In this document: positions 33,979-46,340 of the stretch, piece after piece | Numbering within the stretch: position 1 is the first letter of the stretch | Layout: the number at the start of each line of letters is the position of its first letter | Assembly: GCA_001414485.1 (NCBI GenBank) | Contig: LLEY01000079.1 | Coordinates: 186,001 to 250,000 of the forward strand | Length of the DNA stretch: 64,000 bases | Direction of reading: 5' to 3' | From: Calycina herbarum | Taxonomy: Eukaryota; Ascomycota; Leotiomycetes; Helotiales; Pezizellaceae | The notes under the pieces: model-generated | Told to the model about the DNA's origin: nothing | The model's database searches: none | The model's input: only the letters and a program-made list of their open reading frames with translations | Program-made: the position numbers and the translations under genes

Positions 33979-36143
33979 TCAACCTTCAGTAGAGTCCTCA
34001 TCCGAGGAAAGAACAACAAAATCCGGAGCCTCCGCTTTCGAATCAGTCAATGCAGCAACCTATAGATTGCCCTTGTTTCGCTCCATTTGACTTTCCTCAA
34101 CAGTACCAGCCGAGTACAATATGTAGCAATGAACCTCGTTGTTCTTTTGTCCCATACGATAGGCTCTTGCCATAAACTGTATCATTTCGGCGAGCTTGTT
34201 GTTTGGTTCCATCGCTACAATCACTCTTGTAGTAAGTAGCGTGTTTCCCATTGCTTTGCTCCCGGCAACGCATACTAGGTATCTAGGTCGTTGATATAGT
34301 GGCATCCCCTCACGGCCGTATATGAACTGTGTGAGTCTATTCAGGACTTCGGAGGACTTTCGATTCGTCACCCACTCAATCTCGGCTAGGTGGATCTTTT
34401 TAATTGTCACGAGATACTAAAATTCATTAGTATATATTCCGTATATCTCTTATATGTTTGACTTACCGCATAGACAGCGTCAGCGATCCTTGGTTTACAA
34501 CTTCCGATAACAATGCCATATTAGGATCTATCCGGAAAACAAAGTGACCCAAATTCTTCAATGATCCCGTCCAAGTATTTCAGTTTCCAGGAGCCCTCTC
34601 CAATCTTGTCGATTAGTCGCCATATTGAATCCTTGAATACGTACTTCTCAAGCTGAGTAAGAACATCATCGTTGTCACGTATCTTGTAGATCTTCTCACT
34701 GTTGTCAACCCATAGTCCGCCTACTCCTTTGGTAAATTCCTAGAACTCGTCTTCGGTCCACTTGAAACCCATTAGAACAATGGCACCTTCGTTGGCAGGT
34801 CCGGTTTTTCGGGTCATTTTCGAACTCGCCGGAATTGAAGAGTACACCTGAAGCTCGTAGTACCGCCGTGCCATCTTTCCGCCACGTTTTGCTGGATTTG
34901 CCTACGGGTGTCGTTTCCTCCAGTTTTCTCTATACCTCTGACAGTTCTCTTTCTAAGTTTCTTTGGCTTCCCTCACGATTTCCTTGTAAGAACCCTCTGA
35001 TGTTTCATGTAACTCCTTCACCCGCTCGCCCCAGCGCTCTTTGTGAGAACCCCTTACTATCCAGTCAAATCTCAATATAGGCTGCCTGTCTAGAAAGAGA
35101 GTGTCGTTGGAAAAATTTAACACCAGAGTCTCGACGACTGGCTGCATAAAATCAAGCACTCGCTGAAATTTACCCTTTTCTTCAGCCTTCTTCATGCGTT
35201 TAGACGTGCCTATTGAGTAATTCCATTTCTTCGTCTACTCGCTAAAGTTCTCTCGCGTTACATCCTTCAGGGCTGGATGGTTAGCCCATTTTCCCTTCCA
35301 TTTACCTCGATGTAGAACATCTATAATCCATGCCACGATAGAGCCCGGTCCCCTAGTAATCGATGTTCCGCTACCTAGGGCCAATCTCATGTCTAGGTTA
35401 GTGTCCCGAAATGGTTCTTGGGAGAGGGTGCTCAGTCCGCCGGCACCACTGGTCGAAAACTGATGAAATTCGTCGAAGGTTACGAAAGCTATTGCGAATC
35501 GGAGGATGCGTAAGTCTTTGTTTCAGGGGGCAGACGGACACTCGTACGATGATTCCTTAGTATGGCCCATGAGAGAACCGTGAATTGTAAATATGGTTAC
35601 TCTTCCCTGGTTGTGGTTTCCTCTTGGCTTGAACGACGATTTGTCTTCTGGGTCCTAAGTCTCGTTAATTAATTCTCGAGCTTGTGTGGCATATGGAGAT
35701 TGAGAATCGAAGTAAGTCGGCGAGCTTGGACGATCCCTGTGTGCCGTTAATCGAAAGAATGTAGGTTCTTTTCGTTTTAGCACCCCTGGACTCTCCTGTG
35801 GATGTGCTACATCCCACTCATGCTCAAGTACCTGTAGCAGACGTGGCGTTGTAAAAATCACAGTACAACCAAAGGGGGGGGGGGGGGGGGGGGGGTATAT
35901 CGTGTGCCGGACTTGATGGAGAGCATGGGCAGAGCATCTGATATTTTTGAAGGAAGACCTCCGTCATTTTGCAGTGGTCGTCGGAGGTGTGTTCCTCGGG
36001 ATGATCCTCAATGTGTTTCCGCATCGCCGTTTGAAAATAATAGATGGTGGACGTGGTAATATACATAGTCGATTTCCCTAAGCCCATTTCGTGGCCATGG
36101 ATGATACTCCCAAGCTCTTCCATTTGCTTGATTCCCAGCCAAA
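33979..36143 (-). pseudogene. SNF2-type helicase relic
   Basis: Read on the minus strand: motif I at about 36060-36100 (HGHEMGLGKSTM), a PRLLQVLEHEWD region near 35830, the DExH-type box VTFDEFHQF at about 35455-35480, linker sequence (KKWNYSIGTSKRMKKAEEKGK), and the C-terminal helicase motifs at about 34063-34190 (MIQFMARAYRMGQKNNEVHCYI, then AGTVEESQMERN). It ends after VVLSSDEDSTEG at 33979-33981. SNF2 proteins are ATP-driven DNA translocases acting on chromatin or in repair. Several in-frame TAG/TAA codons, a 22-base G run at 35874-35895 and missing intermediate motifs show a dead copy. Some gaps may be introns. Confidence 0.75.
35874..35895. repeat. 22-base poly-G tract
   Basis: An uninterrupted G run inside the helicase relic. 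It is prone to length change, so the exact count may be an assembly artefact. Confidence 0.8.
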
Positions 36144-36399
36144 CACTCCAGTTGTGCCTTGGGGCAAGAACATTACTGAGATGCGAACCTTGGTTATTCG
36201 CTTCGATCCTACGATAAAAGAGCTTTAGAAAATATACCCATGGTTCGATGAAGCAGATTTAAAGGATGCTAGGAAAGAGCTAGGTAACCAGCTAGTCCAA
36301 ATTACCAATCACCGCCATCACGAATATTCACTAAGGAGTTGTTATTATGCAGGTTCTAAAGCATATAGTCTACGTGGAGCCTTCAGTCGTATAATCTGA
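36097..36399 (+). pseudogene. Possible coding relic antisense to helicase 5' end
   Basis: From ATG 36097 (MDDTPKLFHLLDSQPNT) a plus-strand frame of 101 codons ends at TGA 36397-36399. It has one internal TAG at about 36226 that fits a mutated CAG. The part beyond 36143 (FDPTIKEL*KIYPWFDEADL, ARKELGNQLVQITNHR) looks protein-like, and the minus strand there does not. The first 47 bp overlap helicase motif I on the other strand, so the true start may be downstream. Unidentified. Confidence 0.3.
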
Positions 36400-36638
36400 C
36401 CCGTTTCCGAGAGCCGCTTGACCAATCATGGCACACGTACTGGCACTCGGAGTATCACTCGTGCTCGGAATGCCAGGAAACTTACTCCTATTGGCTCCTG
36501 CAGATATTAGTGGGGCACCAACTATGGCCTGAGGTATAATGGATCGCTGTCACGTTTCTGAATCACCAACATTGAACCACCAACATTCAACCTCACTCGA
36601 TAAATTTCAGAAGCCCAGCAACGACAACCCTACCGATC

Positions 36639-36962
36639 ATGACGACCAAAAAACCCCCCGAGGCAATTACAACTGCCAATGTCGACCAAAACCACCCTGA
36701 TAGAGATGTTGAAATCTCAACTAGTGGTGCTAACGAAAACTTCGTTGATAAAGACATTGAAATTCAAACTGGCAAAAACGCTGCGGTTTAGACTGGCAGC
36801 ACCAATGAAAAACCCACCGATAATCAAGACACTACAAATCAGACTAGCAACGCTGATGAAAAGACCCTTGATGGAGGGGTTGAGATTTCGACTGGCAGCG
36901 CTGAAGAAAAGACATACTCTTTTATATGTAGTTCGACAATAGTCACCTCTCTGCCACCCTAA
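36639..36962 (+). pseudogene. Small Thr/Asn/Glu-rich repeat protein, one stop
   Basis: ATG 36639 to TAA 36960-36962 gives 107 codons broken once by TAG (a mutated CAG) after about codon 50. The protein (MTTKKPPEAITTANVDQNHP...) contains imperfect repeats of a unit like DVEISTSGANE, DIEIQTGKNA and GVEISTGSAEE. It is hydrophilic with no signal peptide or membrane segment. The repeats are of unknown function. Confidence 0.4.
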
Positions 36963-36970
36963 TTGGGTTT

Positions 36971-37071
36971 TTGCTCAGAGGTATAAAGGCAGCGGCAGGC
37001 AATAGTGGTAATGGGGAAAAGGTGATAGTGCTATTGTTTGAGAAGCGAGGGGTGGACATGGTGATTACTTA
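36971..37071 (+). pseudogene. Single ankyrin-type repeat remnant
   Basis: A 33-codon stretch reads IKAAAGNSGNGEKVIVLLFE then KRGVDMVIT, matching the degenerate repeat (VVKAAAGN..GKEVMxLLLxxRGxxVxIT) of long NACHT/ankyrin-type fungal proteins. The next codon is TAG, likely from Gln. Only one unit can be read, so this is a fragment. Confidence 0.45.
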
Positions 37072-37129
37072 GATACTGATCTCCCGTGAGTCGATTTGAA
37101 AATATATTCCTCCTTCTGCGAAAAATGTT

Positions 37130-37390
37130 TAATTATACTCATGTTAACCCAAATGAAAATGCTCGTAGTGTTCTGAGGTCCAACGTCAGATTTATTAACC
37201 GAGCTGTCTCCTGGCCCTGCCTTGGCTTTACCTTTGTCGCCTTCGCTTCTAGAGCCCGCACCACCACCTCTATATCTAGAACCTCCTGGTACACCGCCGC
37301 CTTCATGCCTAGAGCCTTAATTCTCGGAAATCTAAAAACTGCTTTTCAATGCGGTTTTTTCTTTTGTAATCTTTAGTAAGACTTGATGAA
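37130..37390 (-). pseudogene. Gly/Arg-rich coding relic
   Basis: The minus strand reads a Gly-rich segment (SRHEGGGVPGGSRYRGGG, then AGSRSEGDKGKAKAGPG) after two stops compatible with Gln. RGG-like composition suggests an RNA- or nucleic-acid-binding tail, but no folded domain is visible. The 96-codon plus-strand ORF at 37086-37376 is probably its shadow. Confidence 0.3.
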
Positions 37391-38637
37391 GAATCAGCGG
37401 AAATGAAATCCCACATTTAGTATCTAAAATTCCAATAAACGAATGAGAATACGTGTTTTATATAATGAAGTAAATGTTAAAAAAGGTCTATAAAAGGACA
37501 AAAAATGAGAATTTCGCGGGGAAAAGCACGATCTAGTACGAAAGTGGCCGAGTTCAGGCATAACGCACAACTGATGATAAACAAGACATAGATAGTCTCG
37601 ACTATATAACGAAAACTTAAGAAAGGAAGAAAGATGACAGGGATAAAGAGGAAGAACCTACTAAACCACTGTTAATTGTAACCACGTACGCTGTGCAATG
37701 GTGATAGAACATATATATTGCAACCACTAAGCTGTCCACGCCTGCCTCTACCATTTGAAACCAGAACCCTACAGGCAAAATTTCATAACCGGTCAAAAGC
37801 ACTAAGAAAATCCCAAATTAACACCACAGGTCCCACGGCGAACCATTACCTGATTAGGAACAATAATCACACTAAACCAATATTGTTGGTATAACTTACT
37901 TTCAGGTTATAAGTCTGTTTGTTGTTGTTGCATATACGTGTTGTATTATCGATGACTATTCTAGGTACAAAAGGTGCGACTACTTATACCCGTTCGCTTG
38001 CTACTAGCGTGCTGCTAGCGTCCTAGTCACGTGATGGATATGACTCATAATAATCATTCATCCATATAGCGACAAATATGAACTGAGACAAGCGACGAGG
38101 GAAATCTAATGTAAAATTCCTTCTATCCATGGTCAGATAGCGAGGCCTTTAGCATAGACATCTTAGTTGAAAATAAATTCCATTCAAGCTTTCGCAGCAT
38201 CACAAGGAGGGGAGGTGGACAAGAACACGACACGGGCTAAGACGAGAAATGATACATCAAAAGAAATCATGTTGCCGCGAAGAAATTCCATGCTACAAAA
38301 TATCCGTGGACCCCTAAACGCCATCGTCTTAATGTACATGCATGACGAGGTACTAGAATAAAATCCACGTCGAACGATTATTAGCTGCCCAGCGGGGGGT
38401 CCGAAGGCTGCTTGCCGACATCTGGACGCCGAGACTGAGGATAATACATAATAATCCCATTAACTTAATGATTTATATTACCATCTCAGACTAGACTAGA
38501 GAAAATGTCGAAGCTGTACGAACAAACTCCCGGGGGTTCAAAAAGGATAATTGCTGAAAATTCCGCAAGGGTGATTTCCGGAGGGAAAGTGCCCGTAGGT
38601 CGAAAGAGGCTGGCGGGTAAGATGAAAATCGTAGGAC
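37391..38637. other. No gene recognised
   Basis: Ordinary composition with short ORFs (38167-38361 plus, 38491-38706 minus) lacking support. One GTCACGTGATGG site lies at about 38026. The right end is the insertion site of the LINE. Confidence 0.45.
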
Positions 38638-38737
38638 TATAAGTATGTTCATCAACACACCTTTTTTCGTAGATCGAATTTTTTGTTCTAAATCACTCGC
38701 TCTCACCTACTCGCACTTAATAAGCCGATTTCCTTCT

Positions 38738-40378
38738 ATGGAGACCTCCCTTAGGAGGCCTCCGGCCTCACCTACGCCTCTGAGAAGAGACCTAGGAAAA
38801 GGGGGAGGGCGCCCGATCCCCCCCCTTCCGAATATATAACAGCACTTTGTCTTAGCAACTTCTAAAGCTCTTGAGCGTAGTACTATAGGCCAAACCTTCT
38901 TTGGAGGAACTGTAGAAGCTGTAGATCACCACCTAAGCACTGCTCTTGACAAAGCCCCTACTGACCTTCTTCCCTACCTCCGAGCTTTTTGTACTCAAGT
39001 TGCTGATATCAGCCTACTATTCCACCAAGTATACACCTTAGGGACACCCCCCCCACTACCCTTAATCTCAGAAACCTCCTCTATTACACATAGAGGGGGC
39101 CCTACGCCATCTACGACTCCTCCCCCCCCTCTAGGCTCGGCCGAAAAATTTTCATACGTATAGACTATAAAAGGTGCCTTAGCGCTTGAAAGCACACTAG
39201 CAACAATACCCTACTCTCTCCCTCTCTCTACTAGTACTTTAAAGCTATAGAAGGATAAGAACAAGGGTTCTTTAGCTAAACCAGACCTTAGAGTCTTTAT
39301 CCAACTACCCCCTGATTCCCTAGAAAGGAAACATTCTGCTCTAGCTATCTTTCTTGCCCTTTATAATCTAAAGATAGGCTGTAAAGAGCTTGTATAAGAG
39401 GTCCTCTCGGTTAGCTCTGGTTTCGCTATTATACTAAAGAATAAGGCTGCCCTAGAAGCCCTGTTATCAACAAAGAAGGCATTTATACAGACGCTATTCT
39501 CTATAGCTAAGATTAAGACCTTATAAAACTAGGTAGTATACTGCTTGTTAGAGATACCCCGAAGTATCGAAGCTGTTAAGATCAACGAAAAAGGAGCAAT
39601 TATATCGACCCTCGTCTCTACTACTTCTAAAGTAGTAGCTATAGCAATTAAGGAACGAATCGGAATAGCCTCTACAAAGGTTGATATAACAAGGATCTCG
39701 CTATCGGCTAAGCTATTCTACACCTCCTAGACTGTCTTCTTTAAAGAGGAAGAAGCCCGGGACAGCTACGCTATCCCAGACATAACATCTCTTCTCAGCA
39801 GAAGAGTCTTCTTTAAACCTCTTCCTAAGGTTTCTATAATTATATAGTGCTCTAAGTACTAGGGGTAGTATAACCAAAGGAACTATAGGAAGAACCAACG
39901 GTGCTGTCTATGTAGTACTACTTAACACTCTAAAGACTTTTACCCTACGTGTTTAAGACATACACAGTGTAAGCTAAAGTGCCTACATTGTAGTAGACCT
40001 TACGCCTTAGACGACCTAGGGTGCCAGCTTAGACTAAGGAACCCAGGGACACGCCCCTCAACCGAGAATAAGAGAACTATTCAGCGAGTATATAATAAAA
40101 TACGGATAAGAAGGGAGGAAGACTCCCCTTATAGTAGCCGAGACACAGAAGCTCCGGCTACCTCATAAGCTAGAGTAGACAGCTCTTCTAACTCGACTAC
40201 CTCGCCTACTTCGCCTGCCTTACCTACCTTGCCTACCTCACCTTCCTCGCCTCTCTCGCCCCTCCCGCCTACCTCGCCTACCTCGCCTACCTCGCCTATC
40301 TTACTATCCTAAGAAGATGATTTTAACACCTCTACAAACACTCCTATAGAAGAGGCTCCCGACGACCTCTCTATTTAA
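38738..40378 (+). pseudogene. LINE ORF1 (gag-like), dead
   Basis: From ATG 38738 (METSLRRPPASPTPLRRDLG) one frame runs about 540 codons with TAG/TAA stops at likely Gln codons. The N-terminal part is Pro-rich. Cys-rich knuckles lie at about 39898-40020 (CCLCSTTQHSKDFYPTC, then CKLKCLHCSRPY), matching the nucleic-acid-binding CCHC knuckles of LINE ORF1 proteins. A Thr-Ser-Pro repeat region follows at 40199-40306. The exact end is uncertain. Confidence 0.75.
40199..40306 (+). repeat. 9-bp minisatellite (CCTCGCCTA-type) in LINE ORF1
   Basis: About a dozen imperfect 9-bp units encode a (Thr-Ser-Pro)n-like stretch. Variation between units is mostly C/T. Confidence 0.7.
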
Positions 40379-40449
40379 AGAACCCGAGGAAATACTATTA
40401 TAGTTTCTCTATAAGTAGACAAGGGCTTACTAAAAACCACTGCCTCTAA

Positions 40450-43400
40450 GTTCTACAGATTAACGTTTATAAGTCTAGCAAGTACCAGGAGCTGGTTCTC
40501 CAACTAGCTTACTCTAGACGAGTTAACATAGTTCTTATCTAGGAACCGTATATATACTAGAGAGAGATTAGTCGTTAGATTATAAGACGCTACCCGAATT
40601 ACACCTGCTTTACACCTATATATAACTAGAACAATAACCCCTCTAGAGTGCTTACATTTATACGAAAAGAAGCGAGGATTCTCTTAAGTCAACAAACACT
40701 AATCACACCCTCGCTTAAATGCCGAGACCTTGTTTATATCGAGATTACGCTCTTCTAAGGCCTCCTATTATATATCCTCAACGTATACAACGCCCCCCCA
40801 GGCGCCAATGGCGCTAGAGAGGCTATTAACCTCGTCCTTCACTTATAATATATTACTATAACGAATACCCTTATAGCCAGCGACTTAAACCTAAAGAGCC
40901 AGCTCTAGTAACCGGATTTCCTTAGGTAGGAAAGTATACAAGCCCCCTCGCTTATCAACTAGACAGAGGACAGAGGGCTATAACTCTCTACCTCTCCTAG
41001 GACGTAAACGTATAACCTTAGCAACACCCTTAACCTTGCCTTTTGCTTAAGTAACCTCTACTAAAGAGGGGCGTCTACCGAGATAGACCTTACCTTTAAG
41101 TATAGCTCTAACCACCTCCCACTTCTTACCCGGCTTCTGTATATAGGAAACCTAATAGAGAAGGATCCGCCTTTAAAACTTAGCACTCTTAACGTTAAAA
41201 CCTTCGAGACTACCTTCTAAAGTAAGCTCGAAACGTAATAGCTATACGAACTTACGTAACAACTAAACACGGAATCGCTAGAGGCCCTAGCAGGATTTAT
41301 TACCGAGAGCGTATATAGCGCGTACCTCTATAGTGCTAAGCGAGGTCTCAGATATAGATTCGGACACCCCTGGTAGAACAAGGAATACTAGACGGCGGCT
41401 ACTGAGGCAAGGCAGGTACAAAGGCTTAACACGAGCCCTCGAGCCTTAAAGTCCCTTCGTAGGAGTCTAAGGTAGGAAATCTGGAAGGCAAAGAGAGAAC
41501 ACTTCCGTAACCTAATCGATAAGGCTACGAAGAGCAAAAACGTCTTTAAGATTTATAAGTAGTACTAGAGTACTAGAATATATAAGTCTCCCCTCTTAAG
41601 AGACTCGGTAGGTTAGCTAGGCTTTACTACCTAGGAGAAGCAGAAGATCCTTATATAGGAGCTGCTTATAAACAAGGCCGAAGTCGGGGATATACTATTT
41701 AACACGCTAACCACTTCTACTTAGGCTCTCTCGTAGGCAGACCTTACTTTATACGAGGTTGAGGAATCGATCTTTAGCAAAGCTTTAACCGTACTAGGAG
41801 AAGACGAGCTAGTAACAGAGGTCCTTAAAGTAGCCTAGCTATAGATCTCGAACCTTATCTTCCTACTATTCAGAGGCTATATAGAGATAGGCTTCTACTC
41901 GAAGATCTTCCGATCCGCCGTCGTCGCTATTATCCTAAAACCTAATAAGAAAGACAAGTCCTTCCCTTAAGCATACTAGCTAATTACTCTGCTCTCAGTC
42001 CTTAGAAAAGGGCTTAAAAGGCTCCTCGCTAATCGAGTCTCTTAGATAGCTATTAAGTACTCTATTCTAGGGCAGAACTAGTTTAGGGCTCTTCCGCTAA
42101 GAGCCGCTATAGACCTTACTACCTATCTTACCTTTGATATTAAGTTAGCTCTTATAGACAAGTAGGAAGCCTCTCTTCTTATACTCGATATTAAGAGCGC
42201 CTTTAACATAGTACTCCCTAGCCGCCTAATTAAAAGGTTAAGAGAGTAAGGATAGCTGTATTACTTCGTAGAATAGGTCTCCTCTTTCTTAACTAATAGA
42301 TTAGTAAAAGTAAAGCTTGATAGAGAAGTAGGCAACGCTACCCCGCTTTAGTATAGCCTTCTATAAGGCTCGCCTATCTCACCGATCCTCTTTATACTCT
42401 ATATCTAGCCCCTCTTTAGATTAGGAGTTAGCTCTCTTCTAGTAGTACAGAGATTCGGCTACGCTAACGACATTAGATTACTTACTTTTAAGCCTTTAAA
42501 GGTAGAGAATATTAAGGACCTAGTAAAGTAGGTAGTAAGCGTACTTAAGTAGGGCATAGATAAGGGTATTACCTTTAATACTAAAAAATCAGAACTTATC
42601 TACTTCTCTTATAAAAGGAAATAAAGAGGGAGAGGTATCTACCCCCCCTCTACTATTATAGTTAAAGGAAAGATAATAGAGCCTATATAGGAACTCCGGT
42701 AGCTTAGTATCTTCTTCAACCCTCGCCTCACCTTTTATAGTTACGTTAAAAGAATAGCTAGTAAGGCTACACTTATAGCTAATACTCTTAAAGGAATAAT
42801 AAACATAGTAAGAGGATCCCTCTTATATCTACTAAAATAAGTAGTTACTGCTTATATCCTCTTAATCGCCTATTTTAGGCACGAGACCTGGTACCCTAGT
42901 TATACGAAAACAGGCTAAGTAGGCACTATAAATAACTAGATCGGCCGCTACCTAACTCTCCTAGATAGAGTAGTTATAAAGTATACTAGAATCATCCTCC
43001 TAGTCTATAAAACCACTCCTACCTTAGTACTTCTTACGGAATCTAGCCTCCTAGCCGCTGAAATTACTCTTATAGTAAAAAGCGGAGCTTTTAAGGCTAG
43101 AACTCGACGACTCGACTCGGCACACCTGCTTAAGCGATGTATAAATAACCCTTGCTTAAAGGCTAGGCTTATTTACTGCTCTTCTAAACCTCTCCTCCCT
43201 TTAGAAGAAGTCGATCTAATTCAAGACCCCTTATAGAGTAGAGGGTTTAACTACTAAGCCTGCCTTCTCGAGGTAGCCAGCCCGAGCCCTAGTAGTAATA
43301 AAGACTCTTATAAAGCCGAATTCCTTAAATTCCTCGCCTCTGTTCCGCCTATAGACTTAGTTATATTTACCGACAGCTCTTGCTTAGATAACAAGAACAC

Positions 43401-44280
43401 TAGTAGAGGCGTCTGTCTTATAAGAGGAGGGGTGGTTTTAAATATAAAGCTCTTCCCTTTTAGTAAAACCTTAGAAATATACGATGTAGAAGCACGAGCC
43501 GCCTTACACGGTCTCGAGCTCGCTATCGAATCCCCTTTCTAGCCCTTAGCTATAAAGTGTTAGATCTACCTCGACAACCTCGAAGCTATACTACAACTAA
43601 CCTACCAGTCTTATAGCATATTATAAGAGACCTTTAATAAGGTATTCGACTTTACTTAGCTATACCTAGGGAAGATTTAGACAAGGTAGTGCCCTAGTTA
43701 TATAGGAATCTATAGTAACGAAATAGCCGACAAAGCTGTAGGGAAAGCAGCTTGAATAACCCTCCCTAGTTCTCCTTCACTCTATACTGCCACGCTTAAG
43801 AGAGAAGTAAAAGAGATAGGAGTTAAGCTCGCGAACAAGCTTTAGTAGACGTTACTTCTGAATACCTATAAGAGGCTAGGTCTTACCTTCTAGCTCTTAA
43901 AACCTAGGACTCTCCAGCTACTAAGAGAGGTCCTAGCTCAGCTAATTACAGCTCGTACTAGTTACAGAGACTTTATAGCTTACTACCTTCGCTTCTTTTA
44001 CCTCGACATGTTATAGGAATTAGGGAATTATAAGTATAAGAAGGCTAAGGTATAATACCACCTACTCTTCTATAGACTTATAAATAATAAGGACCCAAGG
44101 CTATTAGCTAAGACAGAGAGAAACCCTTAACTCCTGTTTAGACCTAGCTACGAGGAACTCTTTTACAAGGTCTATACTAAGACTAAGTTCTTTTTAAAGA
44201 TCTACCCCTCAAGATAGCTTAAACCCTCTCTTTTCCTTTCTTTTTCTATACTTTTATATATCTCCTTTGTTATTCTCTAA
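40450..44280 (+). pseudogene. LINE ORF2 (endonuclease-RT-RNase H), dead
   Basis: The frame starts near LQINVYKSSKYQELVLQLAY. The APE-type endonuclease covers about 40450-41200 (NIVLI*EPYIY, YNAPPGANG, EIDLTFKYSSNHLPL). Reverse transcriptase covers about 41900-42650: LKPNKKDKSFP, ILDIKSAFNIVLPSRL, QGSPISPILFILYI, and the catalytic box now GYANDIRLL at 42457-42483 (YADD in intact elements). RNase H lies at about 43350-43740 (VIFTDSSCLDNKN, DVEARAALHGLELAI, IYSNEIADKAVGKAA). A Trp codon just after it is TGA. The C-terminal region ends near 44280. This enzyme would nick the target and copy the RNA in place. Confidence 0.85.
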
Positions 44281-44619
44281 TTCTTTAAACTAATTAAGAA
44301 TAAGAGCTGTTCCGAAAGTAGAGCTTCTCTTTAAACTATCTCTTATAAATTAGCTCACTCGTTTACACTCCCTATAGTCTAGAGCACCCCCCTAGCGTCA
44401 TTTGCCCTCTTTTAGGACCTTTTAGGACCTAGACCACGCGATCTAGACTCCGCCTGACGTTAAATAGAAATAAATAAATAAATATAAGTATGTTTATACT
44501 ACTTAAATTCGTCGAGATAGGAGGTAATCACGTGAGCAGGAACGCCGGGTTCTAAAACCCGAAGGTTTACGTCTAGGAAGTAGAGCCTAATTAACTAGGA
44601 AAATCAACAAGTGAGCTAA

Positions 44620-46340
44620 CAGACATATAGGAGAATACTTATACTAGACAAAGAATTATAGACGTAATCGGAGATTCCGAAACAATAGCAACGTAGCTAG
44701 GCAACCCGAAGGAATCTTTACGCTAAAGAAGGCGGGGGAGAATATAGTATTATAACATAGTCTATTTAGACGATTTATAACTAATAAGCAGGAGATTCCT
44801 ATAATAGGGAGTTAAGTATAGAAACTATTAATAAGAAGCGAGCTTCGTTTAGTATTTGTCCTAGAAGAGTAATATTTTAATACTATCGAAGCCAGTTATA
44901 TCGAATAATAATAGGAAATCCTAGGAAAGTTAGAAGCGTGTAATACACGTCTTATTTAGAGATGGGTTATTATAGACGTATACCTATAACCGATTATTAA
45001 TAACCTAGAGGGTTTTATACAAAGGATATTCACTAGTGTTATCTACGTAAGGAATACGCCTAACAACTAAGTTAGACTTAGGTACTAAGGGATAACTCAA
45101 AAGAGTGTAGGACTACTAAGGAGAGACGATAAGTTGATAAAACACCCTTTATAGAGCATCGATAGATGCTATAAGATAGGCAACGACGGTATAAGTTTCG
45201 TTTTAGACTATAATATCACAAACCTCGTCTATAGAAGCGCGAACCGTACGAATAGTAGGAAGCAGGGTCCGTAATACGAGGTATAGCACACCTGCCTAGG
45301 TAGAGGGTTTAAGCCTCGCTATTAACTTGATATTCCTAACGATTTCCAGAAAGTTAGAGTAATTAGAGGAAGCTATGAAGATGTTAACTAACGTATCGAG
45401 GTAGCGGTTCAGGAAAAGGAGGCCACTGTGGTCAATGTTATAAGAATAGAGGCTATAAGCCTCGGAATAATACGCCAACTATATAGAAGCAATAGTAATG
45501 TCGTATATATAACTAGTATAACTACTAGAAGAAACTATCGGAACCGTGAATAGAGGAAGAAAGGACTCCCAGTACGCCTTAGCCGTACTAAGAATAAAAT
45601 GATTACTATACAACGAGGGCTAACAAGTTAATATATAGATAAGCTTTCTATCCTTTATAAAGGATAGACGGAGATTTTAACGTAAGCTACGTAAGACTTG
45701 AGGCAACATCGAAGTAGAATAGTCAGGTTTATTATCCGTAACGACCACCAAAGCAACCGAGCTACTAGACGAGGGACACTTAGTAAGTAAGATATACTAG
45801 TCAAATGAGAAGGTCTAGTAATTCATAAGTAAGGGAGATAGGAGGACAATTTAACAGCTATTACGTGGCTTAACAAAGTGGGTAGGACTATAGGGGTGGT
45901 ATAAACAGTGTAGCCCAAATAATCAAAGGCATCTATCATCCTTAATACAGCCTACCCTAGACGAGCCATAGTAATAGCCAAGAGCGTTTTTCAAGTACCA
46001 CTCCTAAGCCAAATTGACACGATGCTAGACTACCATACACGCAAATACAACCAGAGGTCGGGACATGCCCTCACTAGCAGCGATGAGGGAATTCCAAGTT
46101 AACGAATGTTATTAGCAGAGTATGTAGTAAACGGTAATAGCTTCTGCCAAGGTAAGATGAACCTTAAGACCAGGGATCACAACTACTCGACTATTATCGT
46201 AATACGTAAGATCCTCATCCCCTTCTAAAATGTTTTCTTTTTTAACCTACTCGGCGTCAGAAGGTGAGGGTTTGTAATTAAAGAAATCTAGAGCACGACG
46301 TAAGATGTCCTCCGTGAACTACAAACTATAATATAAGATT
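44620..46340 (-). pseudogene. Large unidentified coding relic (about 570 codons)
   Basis: A single minus-strand frame, checked codon by codon, runs from about 46340 (FTEDILRRALDFFNYKPSPS) to about 44740 or beyond without a frameshift. All breaks are TAG/TAA/TGA at positions fitting Gln or Trp. Readable segments include DNSRVVVIPGLKVHLTLAEA, EWYLKNALGYYYGSSRVGC, VVVTDNKPDYSTSMLPQVL and an open 60-codon block at 45296-45478. Upstream (about 46440-46540) another frame gives YKWDSQLGLIHDDESACC, perhaps an earlier exon. I see no transposase, helicase, polymerase or protease motif. RIP implies it was repeated, so it is either a transposon gene of an unknown family or a duplicated host or virus-derived gene. 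Confidence 0.5.

Larger units (their letters stand above)
38653..44482 (+). mobile_element. Full-length Tad1-like LINE, RIP-killed
   Basis: A 5.83-kb non-LTR retrotransposon with ORF1 (gag-like, CCHC), ORF2 (endonuclease, reverse transcriptase, RNase H) and a short 3' tail of AAATA-type repeats. It is flanked by a 15-bp target duplication, TATAAGTATGTTCAT (38638-38652) and TATAAGTATGTTTAT (44483-44497), differing by one C-to-T. The direct repeat and complete ORF1 indicate full length. Stops and lost catalytic residues show it is inactive. Truncated copies lie at 48482-51452 and 56150-56815. Confidence 0.9.

Noticed and set aside
44620..46340. Integrated virus gene as a firm call for the unknown relic
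   Set aside because: No polymerase, capsid or nucleoprotein motif could be recognised by eye. It is kept as an open possibility only.
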